This document shows positions 45,506 through 58,099 of a stretch of DNA of 64,000 bases, piece after piece. The DNA comes from Maratus speciosus (lineage: Eukaryota > Arthropoda > Arachnida > Araneae > Salticidae). Position 1 is the first letter of the stretch; each line of letters begins with the position of its first letter. The position numbers and the translations under genes are program-made. The stretch covers positions 476,150,806-476,214,805 of the forward strand of contig OZ010795.1 in assembly GCA_963932465.1 (NCBI GenBank). The letters are read 5' to 3'. The notes beneath the pieces were generated by a model. It saw only the letters and a list, made by a program, of their open reading frames with translations, was not told where the DNA came from and did no database searches.

Positions 45506-46607
45506 GCCAATCGGGTACCAATCCCAAATCTTTCTTCTATGTCATACATGTGAATACTTCAAAATTCATTATCGCTTTGCCAAAATTAAATAGCAATCTA
45601 TGCTCATCATACGGATTCTAAAAAAGATGGAATTCTGTGCATTAGTTCTTGAGATATGACTATCGCTGAAATCGTGTAAATCCATCAAAATGCAGCATAG
45701 CAGCGCCACTTATAGGGTGATTTACACCAGATCCTAATCATCAGCAACTTATGTCAACGTCTAACTGAATATGAAATTTGGGGGAAATTCTTGCATTATT
45801 TCTTGAGATAGAACTATTGCGCAAATGGTGACAAATGCAGCATAGCAGCCCAACCTGTTAAGCGATTTGCACCAACACATATTCAGCAGCAATATTAATC
45901 AAAGTATGCTTGAATCTGACATTTGATGAAAATTCGTACATTAGTTCTTGAGATAGAGCTATTGAGGAAATCGTGCTAAATGCAACACAGCAGCGCCGCC
46001 TATTGGGCGATTTACACCAACACGTAGTCAGCATCATTTCATATCAAGGACTAACTGAACCCAAATTTTGATGAAAATGTGTGCAGTAGTTCTTGAGATA
46101 GAGCTACTGCGAAAATCGTGCAAATCCAGCAAAATGCAGTACAGCAGCGCCACCTTTTGGGGGATGTACACAAGAATGTAAACAGCACAAATTCATATCA
46201 AGGAGTAACCGAATCTGAAGTTTTATAAAAATCCGTGCATTAGTTCTTGAGATAGAGAGCTATTGTGGAAATCCTGCAAAATGCAGCATAGCAGCGCTAC
46301 CTGCAGGGCGATTTACACGAAAAACTAATCAGCATCAATCTATATCAGGGACTACCTGAGTATAATTTTTTATTAAATTTCGTGCATTAGTTCTTGAGGT
46401 AGAGCGCCTACAAAATTTATGTCACATACAGACAGACAGACAGAGGGACAGACAGACAGACAGACTCACAGACTCACAGACAGACATTTTGTAAAAACAT
46501 GTTTTTTGGAATCTCTGACCCCTAACACTTGTAAATCGATCAAAAACCGGAAGTCGAAAATTTTCACGAATCCAATACTTTCTTCTTGTAAAGATAGAAG
46601 AAAGTAA
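45506..46607 (-). mobile_element. Helentron-like element with about 149-bp repeats
   Basis: Same architecture and orientation as 28212-29133. The 5' end at 46607 (minus) reads TTACTTTCTTCTATCTTTAC. A GACA microsatellite lies at about 46427-46485. 'attagttcttgagatagag' units recur near 45638, 45793, 45940, 46085, 46238 and 46384, and the 3' sub-terminal motif (complement of 'ccaatcccaaatctttcttc') lies at about 45518-45540. A stretch of the repeat on the plus strand reads 'cagcagcgccaccttttggg'. No coding capacity. Confidence 0.7.
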
Positions 46608-47194
46608 AAAAGCATTATTCTTAGCATAGATTTAAGGGAGGCCAAACTGGTCACCAAATTAGTTTAAAATAATAACCTTTTCTGAAATATGAAAAAAATA
46701 TATCTGTTATGATTAAAATTTGAGTTGCCATCATTAGAAAAAAGTATTTAAAAATAGAAAAAAATTAATATTTCGAAAACGAATTCGAATGTAAAAATTC
46801 TAATACCAGTTTTGAGATTTGCTGATCGATACGGATTTTTGATGTTAATTTCATCGCAAAATATTCCATATTTTAGGAGAAATCGCTTGAAACATAATCA
46901 GTTGCTTAATCAGTCGTTTCAAAAAATCGTTTCATAATTTCGTTTCATTTCAGCCGTTTCATACATCCGTTTCATAAATTCGTTTCATTAGGATTTTATA
47001 TATATAGAGTAGATAAAGCCTTAAATATGGATTAAATATATTACAAAGTTTTTTGTAATTTCAATAAATATTAAAAAAGTTATGATAACTCGAAACCACA
47101 TTACATTTAAACTAACTACGGATATTTTAAAAGGTATGAGACCCCGAAGGTAAAATAAGTTAAATAATACTAATAAGGTAAATACGTTACATAA
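46608..47194. other. Noncoding with short CGTTTCAT repeats (46912-46990)
   Basis: 'cgtttcat' recurs about six times between 46912 and 46990 at 13-18 bp spacing. The segment 46635-46665 ('ggccaaactggtcacc') is the inverted match of the repeat end near 26780. No gene. Confidence 0.5.
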
Positions 47195-48115
47195 TACATT
47201 TTATGAGGGTCCCACAATTCACCTAATTGGATTAATATTACGTAATGCTCATTGGATTCAACATTTAGAGCCCAACGATTTGATATTAGGGGCTGTGCAT
47301 ACATAACGTTAGGAAATTTTGGTAATTTTGGACTGCCCCCCGTAACTACATCATACGTTATCATCCCTCACCCCCCCCCCTTCCCCCCTCAATGACGATA
47401 TCGTTATCAATGCATAAAAATTCTTTAGATTTTTATATATTTTTTTTCTTTTATTTGAAATGATATACAAATATGGTTACATTTATTTTTCACATACATT
47501 ATTGATTCACGTGAAGTGAAGTCATTAAAATATCTGTTTATATATGAAATAACTGCATATCAAGTGAGACTGAAAATAAATAATTGCTCTTTAAAAGTAT
47601 TTAACAATGGCTTTTGTTATATAATGCATTGAACAGTAATAATGACTTTTTGCACTCGCCCCGCACGAAGGGGGAGGGGGTTCAGACAGAACCTCTTATC
47701 AAGAAAACAGGTGAACAACATTCTCTTTTATTTACTAGTTAAACACAGGTATCATTCCAAACATACTTTGCATACATAGTTTGTTAAACAGCGGTTTATA
47801 TATATATGCATACAGGCATGACAAAAGAATAAGAAAATCATTGGGGTATTCCTTTTGAAATTGAACAACTTTATAATAATTTAATGATTTTAATAACATA
47901 CTTGATATAACGACCAAATTACAAATAAAAAGAGAAATATTTTGTTGGATCAAAAATGATAACGGTATCAAGAGACAACCCCCCTCCCCCCAGAGATATC
48001 TTACGATATCATGTGCTAGACCCCCCCCCCTCCCCCTAAAATGATAACATTATATATGCATAGCCCCTTACATTAAATTATGCCGATGTCTCTTCAGTAG
48101 CAGGAGCTGATCATA
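47195..48115. repeat. Duplicated segment (interrupted copy); intact copy at 50286-50420
   Basis: The flanks of the Harbinger-like element (47195-47288 and 48068-48112) match 50286-50415 almost throughout, for example 'gcccaacgatttgatatta' and 'cattaaattatgcc'. The source of this 130-bp sequence is unknown to me. It could be part of the long-period repeat or an old retroelement end. Confidence 0.65.
47289..48067. mobile_element. 779-bp PIF/Harbinger-like MITE with TTA duplication
   Basis: The ends GGGGCTGTGCATACATAACG and the complement of 'attatatatgcatagcccc' are inverted. TTA is present on both sides (47286-47288, 48068-48070), while the related unoccupied site at 50378-50380 has a single TTA. 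A 3-bp TTA/TWA duplication with G-rich termini is typical of PIF/Harbinger elements. There is no transposase. C-runs near each end (47368-47387, 47977-48037) make the sub-terminal parts very asymmetric in base use. Confidence 0.8.
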
Positions 48116-48679
48116 AAAGGATTATCATTTAGGTTTGAAAAAAATCAATTTAATTCAAAGTAGGTAACAACTACACAACCTTCAAGACACCAGCAGAAGA
48201 AGGTTGTATATGACAATTTTCACAAAAATTGTTTTATTTTAAGGATGAATGTGTTATGATTTAATCTATCATAGGATAAAGATAAAATACTAAGACCCTA
48301 ACTAATCTTGAAAGTATGAGAGTTTTTTTTTATTATTATTTAATATTTTAAATTCCAATAATTTAAATATTGTTAATTTTTCTTCTGAGAGAATTAAGTA
48401 CCATTTATTATCATAAATAAATAAATTTACACCAAGACATTTAAATTCAATTTTCTGTAAATTTAATTTTCGTTACAAAACACTGTCTTACAACCGGGTC
48501 TTCAATTATTAAATGAAATATTGTTAAAGATCTTGAAATAAGACAAAAAAAAAAAAAAAAAAAAGAAAAAAAATAAGTTAAATTAAAAGCATTTTCTCCA
48601 TTGCATTTTCTGAAATTTTAAATAAATAAATAATAATAATAATAATAATAGTAAATCCACACTGATGTAATTGTATTTC
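48116..48679. other. Noncoding AT-rich stretch
   Basis: An A-run with G interruptions at about 48546-48575 and a short ATA/TAA tract at 48625-48651 are the only notable features. Confidence 0.4.
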
Positions 48680-51600
48680 AGTGAAGAAGAATCATTACAA
48701 AATACCTGACTACAAATGAAGTTTAAATTAAGAGACTGATATTCAAACTGAACAAAACACGATTTCATAAAACTTAATAAAATAAATACTACATTCATTT
48801 CACCGATATTTGGTTACGTTTATTATTTTCGCAATTTGAATTCTATTAAAATGATTTCGAATTTTCGTTTACTTATCAAAATGCATAAATAGATATTATC
48901 AACTCGTTTGCGACTTTCCGTTTCCGGATTTATTTACAGAAAATTTCGCTTTAAAGATTATATTAAATCTACTATTAAAAAAAAATAAAGAGATATGATG
49001 TTTAATTAAATTGAACCAATGTGTCGAAAAACTAAATGTATCTCAAATAAGGTTACTGAACTGGACAGAATGTATATAATTGTATCATTTATTTTAGAAA
49101 GGGTACAAGTCAGATTTTTTTTTAAATCGATGTTTTGATATATACTCTATTAAGATAGCCGCATTCTCCGGGCAAACGTTGAAGTGGATAAAATGTAGCA
49201 GTTCTAACTCGACTCCATTCATTGTTATGGACGTTATAAAAACATCTTTATTAAAGTAAGGATACATAATATGGGTACGTTTTTATGTCTGGTGTAAGTT
49301 TTGAAAAATGAGACTTGTCTCTTTCTAAAATAAATGATTCAGTTATTAAATTAAAACCAGTTATATATTGCGAATGAAGGTAAAATAAAAATGTATTCAT
49401 TGTATTTGCTTAAAATGTTTTAAAAATATGATGTACAGTCGTGGAAAAAAAAAAGTAAACACCCCTACTAACTCCTCAACAAATTATCGTAGAAGAAAGT
49501 TACTGGTACCGAAAGATTGGAAATAAAGTCTACTTTTAAATGATGTATATAAAATTTGCTTAGGGGGGGGGGGCATCTGCATATTAAAACGAACCCAAAC
49601 TTTGTTTTTTTCAATGGCAATGCCCAATTTTAACAATGGTGGTGCTATCCGTTCTAACCCTTCGTGTTTCAAATGTCACAAATATGTGACATTTTCACAC
49701 ACATGTGTAAAATAACATGTGTTTTTTCACACATGTCACACAAAATGTACATGTGTGAATTTTGAGTTACATCATGTACTCAAAATTGAGAAACACATGT
49801 ACTCATTTTTGATTCCATGGTTATGTTCAAATATGAATCGTTATGTAGTGCCCTCTAAACCTAAAAATGGAAGTAAAAATGTACTGACATTTATTTCCCG
49901 TTCAAAGTTATTAACAAGAGACGTTTACTTGATTATTTATTAAGAAAAATATCAAAATTAGTAACAAGATACCCAAATCGAATATTTTTATGACAAGAGC
50001 ATTATTTCCAAGCACTTTTGAATTATTTTAAAATGCTGTGCATAATTTAATATTTACATTAATAAACATCGTTTATGCCGCCATAAATGAAATAAACCAT
50101 TACAGGGTACAAAATTATCGTTTTGTTTGGGTTTGATAATATGTGATGCTTCAAAATTGAGAAAGTATAGGTTCATTTTTGTTCCAAAAATACTCAACTC
50201 GATATGAATACATCGATTTACTCATTTTTGAAGTACTTCATTTTTTTTTTCACTGTAACTTTGCGTAACAGTATATAATACTTTTATTAGGGTCCAACAC
50301 GTCCCCCAGTTCAACGAATTGGATGAATATTACATAAAGCTCATGGGATTGAACGTTTAGCGCCCAACGATTTGATATTACATTAAATTATGCCAATGCC
50401 TCCGCAGTAGTAGGAGCTGGATATCAGGTCCTGGAGATCTTAATCGCCCGAATCTGAACCGTGTTAAATCTGGTGCATTGATTCTTTGTACTAATAGTGT
50501 CAGAGCCCGACCTTTTGACTACATAGTAAAAAACTAAATGTCAGCATTAATATTAGGTCTTTCTTCAGTGATTCGTTGGTAAACAAGCAGTCTCAAACGT
50601 TTTGATTGTGCACTTTTTTTGTGTTAATATTATTTAGTAACGTTTTTTCTAAACAAAGATGCAAAACCACGCTGCATCCAGTGAAGTATTACAAGTGAAA
50701 AGAAAAGTATTAACATTTAGTTAAAAAGTAATTTGGTGTATGTTAGTGGCCCAATATCATTTGTTTATTATTAACAAAACTTATTTCAACAAAGAACATT
50801 CATTACAAATTACCTGATCACAAATTTTAATTTAATTAAGTTACTTCAATTTTATAAAGCTGAATGAAGCAAATATTAAAATTGATTCCACAATATTGAA
50901 TAATTATGTTACATTCGCAAACTCGATTCCTTTGAAATAATTCCATCTTTTCGTTTACACATCAATGTTAAGTAGTAAAAAGCGGTCGCCAGGTTAAATG
51001 ATCAACTCATTTACTAGATTTTGATTGCTGATTTAGTTAAAGGGAACTCCGTTTTAAAGAACAAATTAAATGCATTATTTAAAGTTCATATTTAAAAAAA
51101 TTTAAGCAATTGAACCATAATAAAAATGCAAAATAATGATGCAATATAAAGATATATATGCAAATTTGATAATAAAACAAAAGGTTGCTAACCAACGTGT
51201 ACTTTACTTTATTCCAAGATTTTAAACACGGATGTAAAAATTGAAATCATAAAAATAAAAATAAAAATGATACTGGATGTTTCGGTGTTTCTTGAAATAA
51301 TCATCAGGAGTAAATTTTCTTAAAATAAAAAACGGCAAACATTATTATAAACGTTACATTATGGAAGCAAAACTCAAACTTGAAGTAAAATTTCAAAAAT
51401 CGAAGCAAAATTCAAACTTTGAATTTTGCTTCGATAATGTAAATTTCTAAATAATTTTTGTCGTTTCGTATTTATTAAAATTTACTCCTGGTGATTCTTT
51501 TAAAGACAAACCGAAACGTCGAGTATATTTTTATTTTTATGATTTTAATTTTTACGTCTGTGTTTAAAATCTCGAAATAAAATATACGATGATTAGCAAC

Positions 51601-52260
51601 CTTTTTTTTAATTATCACAACTGAAACATGTATATTTAAATTATATTTTAATTGTGAAAAATGATTTATAATAAAGTAAATAAGCGAACTACACAACTGT
51701 TATATTAATACTAATTGAAATCTCGTGAAGTATCGTGAAAGAAAAAAATATAAGTGAAATAAGAAATTTTTCTTAATTATATTTGGTGAGAATATTTAGA
51801 AAGTATCACTTACTTATAACAAAAATAGTACAAGCAATTCTCAACTTATGTAAAATATTCCAGTAAAGAACATTCATTACAAATAATCTAACCTGAACGT
51901 CATCCCAATTCAGTACTTTATATTTTAATTAAGAAAATAACTTTTATAAAACTGAATGAAGTAAGTAAATACTATTACCTTTAATCCCATGATATTGTAT
52001 AATTCGGGATTTTTTTCGCATTCACAGTTTCATTTAACTTATGCCAACTTTTCGTTTATACATCAGCATTTATTAACAGCAAATCCCTGATTAAATATAA
52101 GGTCAACTTTGTAAGTTTTTGCTTGCATGATATAATTATAAGTAGCTCCGTTAGGGAAAAAAAAAAACAGATTATTAAATCTACAGCCTTAAACGGGATG
52201 TTTAAAAAAAATTAAAGAACTGAAATATGTTTATGTGAATAATTTAAAAATAATTTCGAC
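48680..52260 (+). repeat. Further members of the long-period AT-rich repeat
   Basis: Segments starting near 48686, 50784 and 51853 share 'aagaa(c)attcattacaaat(ta)acctga', then 'tttataaaactgaatgaa', and 'acttttcgtttac/tacatcaa' farther on. They match the units at 30880-36900 at lower identity. Unrelated DNA, the duplicated segment at 50286-50420 and a hairpin element (51183-51601) interrupt them. Confidence 0.55.
51183..51601. mobile_element. 419-bp hairpin element
   Basis: The ends GGTTGCTAACCAACGTGTA and the complement of 'tatacgatgattagcaacc' are inverted, and inner parts such as 'aagattttaaacacggatg' pair with their mates near 51560. The central 'gaagcaaaattcaaactt' is itself palindromic. 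No coding capacity. Confidence 0.75.
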
Positions 52261-52636
52261 ATTTTTTTTTTCTGATGTTTAAATTCTTTTTTTTCTTAAG
52301 AGACCATATTTAAAGGATCGACTAAAACTTTAACTATATGGGAAATTGATAAAACGTTCAAAGTTGAGAAAGTAAAGTAAAAAAAAAAGTTGATAAATTG
52401 AAGGGACCGCAACTCACATTCTGTTCTATATAAAATGAGAGGATTTTAACTCAATTGAAACCGACTCCTGCCTATGTGCCTACCTCTGCGTTCCCCTAGG
52501 GGTATGCGTGCCACATGTTGTGAACTAGAGTGCTAAATCTGAAAAAGAAACGGAAGTGAGCTGATTTTAGTGTTTGTTCACAAACCGATTAATATAAGAT
52601 ACGCACTTTTGTCATTTGCGTTGAGTGGTTTCCGTT

Positions 52637-52754
52637 GAAACTAACTAGGCTAAAAAATGCTATAAAAGTGATAAAACACCTTTATTTAGATTAAAGTACG
52701 TTTCATCGCAGAAACGGCGACATTTTCAAAATCATTCTTGATAGAAATATTTTC

Positions 52755-52802
<48 letters not shown>

Positions 52803-53056
52803 AAAACAAGAACTTGGTAAATAATGTCCGAGGCTTCATGAATAATGAAAATAAGTGCAAACATAAAATAAAATGAAACTGAATATTCACTATGCATGAA
52901 GTCTCGTGACCAAGTTGTTGTTTTTAAAATTTTTTGGGGAAAATATTTCTATCTAGAATGATTTTGAAAATGTCACCGTTTGTACGATGAAACGTACGTT
53001 AATCTAAATAAAGGTATTTTATCACTTTTATAGCATTTTTTAGCCTAGTTAGTTTC
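52637..53056. mobile_element. 420-bp hairpin element with an A tract in the loop
   Basis: GAAACTAACTAGGCTAAAAA at the left end pairs with 'tttttagcctagttagtttc' at the right end, and the arms pair for about 150 bp ('gataaaacacctttatttag', 'aaatcattcttgatagaaat'). A 41-nt A run (52759-52799) lies at the loop edge of the left arm and has no counterpart in the right arm, so it arose after the hairpin. Confidence 0.8.
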
Positions 53057-54553
53057 ATTAAAAGTGATTATCATACATATTTTTATAGTATCCGTTGTTC
53101 ACAGTTTGTAAATGTATTTGCGATTCCTGTGTTAAATTAAAATATGAAACACAATATAGTAACGATATATCTTTAATTGCAGTTGCTTGACTTTATTTTT
53201 ATAAAATAAAAACAATTAGGTTTTATGCTATATTTTAGTTAGTTGTTTTACACTTACGCTGGTGTATCGAAAATGAATTACATCATCATTTTCGTGCTTA
53301 TATAACTAGAGATCGACCAAAAATTCATTTTCGTTTTCGACTCAAATTCTGATATCCACTCCAAGTGTTACACTCTTCGTTTATTGCGATGAACTTCACC
53401 TTTTATTATTATCAGTCATGATTGATTCAAGACGTGAGTGCAAATTATAAAGTAAGCTATGCTATGACTAAACTTTGAAGACGTTTTCCACCTGCTCTCA
53501 TTAAAAGCTGCAGACTTAACAGTAATAGAAAATTTGTAGTTTGATCGAATGCTCTTTGAGAAAGTTGAACCAGTATAACAGATGATCATTTACAAAAATC
53601 ATTATAAACATCTAGGTATGTATACCTAAAACATTTTTTTTATTAGATAAAGTTCGTATAATTAAAAAATCGTTCTCTGTCGTTAATGAATTATATAACA
53701 TTTTATTTTATATGAATATAAATATGTTTTGGTCTGAGGGACAGAGAGCGAAATTGAGCCTTAGAGATAAAATTTTCAAAAAGGGGTACCATCAAAACGG
53801 CTTTTGGAAGCGGGGGAGGGGAAGGTGGAAGGTTTTCTTGTGAGGGATTGACCAAATATTTATTTTGATCTTGTTGTGCAGGCACGTCTGAAAAAATATT
53901 GACACACATACATACATACATATATATATATATAACGGATGCTGATTCGATACTTTTATATGTATAATGGTGTAGTTATATTTATATATTTATCAATTCA
54001 TATTAAATTTTTTCATATTCATTAATATTTAATAAAGTTAACGATTAACTTGTATTAAAATTTTAGCCTACTCAGAACAATATCATATTAATTTCTAATA
54101 GTATACTATCTTAAATGAGAATAAAATGCATAATGAGTGTATTTGTTATACCTAATGCTCTGACAGTATGGATTTTAATTTAGTAATTTGTTTTCTTTAT
54201 TTTTCCTCTATCCATTTAAATCTTGTTTAATTTTTAACTTAATTGGTTTTCAGTGGTTTATTTCTCGGTTTTCTGTGTGTAGCAGTCCCACATTCATATT
54301 CTTTAGCTAATTTATGGTCTAATAGGAAGATGAACCACACATTTTATTTGTGGAACTTGAGACATTTGGGACCCGATGATTCTGTCTAAGTTCTATAAAT
54401 TTCCCTCATTCCATTTCTGTTATTCAATTTCTGCTTTTTTTTACTATGTTTTTGGAATCTATGTTAAGTGTGTTGGGGGAACTGTATTTGTTAATGTCAT
54501 TTTATTCATAATTTCACAGTTTTTGTTGGTGGTCGGTAACGTTTATTTAATGG

Positions 54554-54594
<41 letters not shown>
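53057..54594. other. Noncoding AT-rich stretch ending in (TA)n
   Basis: A fragment near 53310-53340 ('gatcgaccaaaaattc') is distantly like the repeat at 62570-62650 ('ttcggtcgatccctac' in complement). A (TA)n tract occupies about 54557-54594, next to the LTR end. No gene. Confidence 0.45.
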
Positions 54595-54597
<3 letters not shown>

Positions 54598-55400
54598 CAT
54601 TATTAGATCTAATTTCCCGATTTCCTTATATTATTCTAAATTACTACTTTATATTCACTAAATCCTTATCCTTAAATGATCTCTATCGTTAACTCTGTTA
54701 AATTCCCTTTAATTCAATGTCTCACTTGTCTTAATCGCTTAAATATTACGCTTTTAGTATTCTTAAATTAAATGTTCCATTCCCGCGCTTTTTTCTTTCG
54801 ATATTATTCTTTTAGCTTCCATTTTTACTTCCCGCGCATTTCTAATGTTACCTTTTTTTCCTCCAAATTCATCCGCTAGTTCTGTTCGCACTCTTTTTAT
54901 GACGTGACATTCTTAATTATTCATTGATTGAGAGCGCGACCTACGTCATATTTGTATCCATACATTGAAGGAACAAAAAGTTGATACTCGCTGTGTTTCA
55001 GGAGATTTGAGTCGTATTTCCAGTTTTCATCCATCCCCTGGTCACTGTCCTGTTATCCGATTATCTGGAACTTTGTATAAACCTAATTACTACTACGGAG
55101 CGATGGCTAATTATCTTGGTGGAAACTGCACTTTCTGAAAGATGTTCTAATAAAGTGCTTAGTTGATTATGAGTTGTTTTCAATTTCTTCTGGGGAAACT
55201 TCACGGAACGATGCATTCCATTGTTTTCACTCGACAACTGCATTTCAACAATTCGTTCTACTAACATAACAGATTCGAATTATCTGTTCTGACCACTTCT
55301 TTTACGCCATTATCGCTGCATGTGATCCACAATTACTATCGTGACAGCCAGTACGGCATTTTCAACGATAAAGCCAATCCAATGTTGCTAGAATGCAACA
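54595..55400 (-). mobile_element. LTR, minus orientation, acting as the 3' LTR of a Gypsy-type element
   Basis: On the minus strand the LTR starts TGTTGCATTCTAGCAACATT at 55400 and ends near 54595 (about 806 bp), with the final CA mutated to TA. A purine-rich tract (complement of 'aaatccctcccctc', 55401-55416) sits immediately upstream, the expected primer site for plus-strand DNA before a 3' LTR. The second LTR at 61655-62462 is about 95 percent identical by eye. A 68-residue frame inside both LTRs is not a gene. Confidence 0.8.
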
Positions 55401-56671
55401 TTTAAATCCCTCCCCTCAAAAAATGAATGAACTAGTAGGTCCCGATGACCTGCAAGTTCATTGAGAGAAAGCAGATACTCGTTTTACAAATTTGTTTCTT
55501 TGTTTTACAATCATCTTTAAAATGATACCGTCACTTGGTCACCAAATCGCGTTGCTCAAACTTTAATTTCAATTTGAAAGGAAGAAAAAAAATTATAATT
55601 AAAAATTTAAAAAAAAAATTCGCGTCTTAGTGGAAACTGCTGTAATAAGTACATATCCAATAATAAAAACAATTATAATAATATTTGGTTAAAATTCAAA
55701 ATTAGCAACAGTTTTGCTTTCTGTGAATTAATACAGCAATATTAATATCAGTTCATTAGTTAGCAACAGTGACACTATTTTCAAAACCATACCATATTTA
55801 TTCAGTATATTCACTAAATTATATGTCCTCTAGTGATTTTTAGTCCGTACTGAAATATGGATTTGTAGAGTTCATAAGAGTTTTTGGTCGCTTAAATTCT
55901 ATATCACAGACTTTGTTGCACTAATAATATTAAATACCAATAACAATAAATAATAAATTATAACAATAATAAATAAATAAATAAATAATCTTAGAATAAC
56001 CTTGTATAATAATAATATATCAAAACAATTAATAAACAATAGTAAATAAAATTTTTGTCAACTACAATGTAATTTACAACTGTACAATCTTTGATAGTTT
56101 TTGCCATGGTCTTTTCATTATTACAGATCTGTATTCTCTCAGTATAATAACAGTATCAATCACAACTGCTGTTAAATCTTACGTAATTTTATTCCTCGTA
56201 TTGTATTAAATCCTAGATAAGTTTTCGGAAAAAAAGTAATGATTTGTGACCAGAAACGAAGAATTATGAGGTGCATTGCCTCATAGGTCCTTCCAAGGGT
56301 TAAACCATTATCACTGTTTTCAGTAACTTATATCTTTTGTTTTAGTATAGTCATCATTAAAAATTATTTAAATCTCTATATAAATAATTCAATAACATTC
56401 TTAATTCTAGTATTTTCTTCTTTTTATAAATAATATAATGTTAATCCTACATCACATAATAAATTCATATCTATAAATATCTCAACTAATAAAAATATAA
56501 AAAATAAATAAATCGTCATCTTCGAAATAAAAAAAAATCTTTTGCAAAGGAAGTAAAAAAAAATAGCTGAATACACTAGTGTTTCTTAATTCGCATCTGT
56601 AAATTACCTGTACCTCAAATAATAAAATAAAAAATCAAATCTGTCGCTACAAAATGAAATTTGACTTTCGC

Positions 56672-56713
<42 letters not shown>

Positions 56714-57208
56714 AGACGAAAATTATCATAATTATCATTAAGTCTTGCATTCGAATAAACAAGCGGTTTCGCAATAACCTTCACACCTGTGGACTCGGAA
56801 TAAAAATATGAAACATTTTCTTTTCTCTCCCCCCCCCCTCTCTCTCTCTTTTTTTTTAAATAAAAACTGATAAAATGCAATCGTTAGAGTAATATTTAAA
56901 TCATTTGAAAGAATATCAATTAGGTTTTTATTAAATTTTTATAGCAAGTAAGATTAAGTATTTAATTACTAGTAATAAATTAAGTAAAGTTAAGTTTTTT
57001 GGTTTAAGTTTATAATCCAACATTAATTAGAACTCTAGATAAATCAACCAACTTATGCCCGCATAACTCAGTTAATTTAAATAAACTCCCAAACAGATAA
57101 ACTCTTGGGACGTCTCCAAAAACTCATCCGCAATGTTGAAATAATAAATTTACTTAAGCTTTAATTTTAATATTAATTTACAAACTCATCATTGTTAGAA
57201 AATTAAGT
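55401..57208 (-). other. Internal noncoding part of the LTR element and AT-rich DNA
   Basis: Between the purine tract and the coding remnant lie about 1.8 kb of very AT-rich DNA, with AATA microsatellites (55960-55990) and a 34-nt A tract (about 56676-56709) beside a CT-rich tract. I see no env-like frame. Some of it may be secondary insertion. Confidence 0.45.
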
Positions 57209-57758
57209 TTAAGTTAGTGATTTAACCTGCGTCTGCTGCTGTTGTTGTGGTAATTGCTCATGAGACAATTTTAAGTTATTAGGATGATGGTTCAAACGCA
57301 ATTTTGAAACATGAATGATTTCGGTATCTATCGGTTTTTCTATCGATCTCAAAATTTACATCGGATACTTTTCGAAGAATTTGGTATGGTCCAAAAAATA
57401 CCTGAGAAAGGTTTCTAGTATTTTGGTAATGAAATTCTTCATAAATAACGAGATCGCCTACTTCAATTTTGATAAATTTTTCTACTAAAAGCTCTGAAAT
57501 TTGAGCATAACTATCACAATTTTGGCAATCATTGATATAAATTTTCAAGGCCTCTCCCTTTAAATATTTTGAAATATTTTCAAATTTCCAAGCATCATTT
57601 TGTTTAATGCTAGAATTATCAAAGTAGGTTAACCATTGTTGAATGTTCATTCCCAAATCCGGGTCAAAAGATACAATACTAGTTTCAGTCATTTTTCTTT
57701 TTTGTTTCCACGTAATAAAACTACAGTATCTAACTTTACTTCCAGATCGTAAAAGCAT
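57209..57758 (-). pseudogene. Gypsy-type gag start fused to integrase C-terminus by internal deletion
   Basis: On the minus strand the frame from about 57700 gives a Gag N-terminal part ('MNIQQWLTYFDNSSIKQNDA', 'KYLKGEALKIYINDC', 'LLVEKF'), a matrix/capsid-like helical region. It then passes without a stop into 'EVGDLVIYEEFHYQNT' and 'FFGPYQILRKVSDVNFEI', the SH3-like C-terminal end of Gypsy integrase. Protease, reverse transcriptase, RNase H and the integrase core are missing. After a shift near 57340 the natural end can be followed ('DTEIIHVSKLRLNHH', a poly-Gln stretch) to a TAA at about 57209. It is a deletion derivative. Confidence 0.75.
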
Positions 57759-58099
57759 TACAAATATACCTCAAAATCTCTATCATATTGCTTAACATAA
57801 ATATAAAACTAATAATAAAAGTTTCATAATAAATAATAAATTAACACAAAATTAATAAATCTCAAAATATTAAAATATTCTATCTTTTAAATACTCGTAA
57901 TCTTTGAAAATATGTATAAATAAACGATTACGTAACTTAAATAAACACCTGTCACTTTAATGTCCATATGCTTTGTCAGAAAAAATAAACACAACTTATT
58001 TCGAAATAATAAATCAATAAAATAAAATAAAATAAGTTATGCAATAACTATAAGAATAAACATAAATTTCTTCATCACAAAACAGAGATCCTTTTTTAA
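57759..58099. other. AT-rich DNA where a 5' LTR would be expected
   Basis: No LTR, no primer-binding site and no gene is visible upstream of the gag remnant. Confidence 0.45.

Noticed and set aside
50286..50420. Nuclear copy of mitochondrial or ribosomal RNA
   Set aside because: Considered because the segment is more balanced in composition and duplicated, but I could not match it to any conserved rRNA segment.
53703..53921. 72-residue minus-strand frame
   Set aside because: It runs into ATAC/TATA repeats and shows no domain or codon signal.
54556..54596. Promoter TATA box in the TA tract
   Set aside because: It is a simple (TA)n repeat with no gene beside it.
55061..55267. 68-residue frame, repeated at 61812-61994
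   Set aside because: It lies inside both LTRs and is explained by their duplication.
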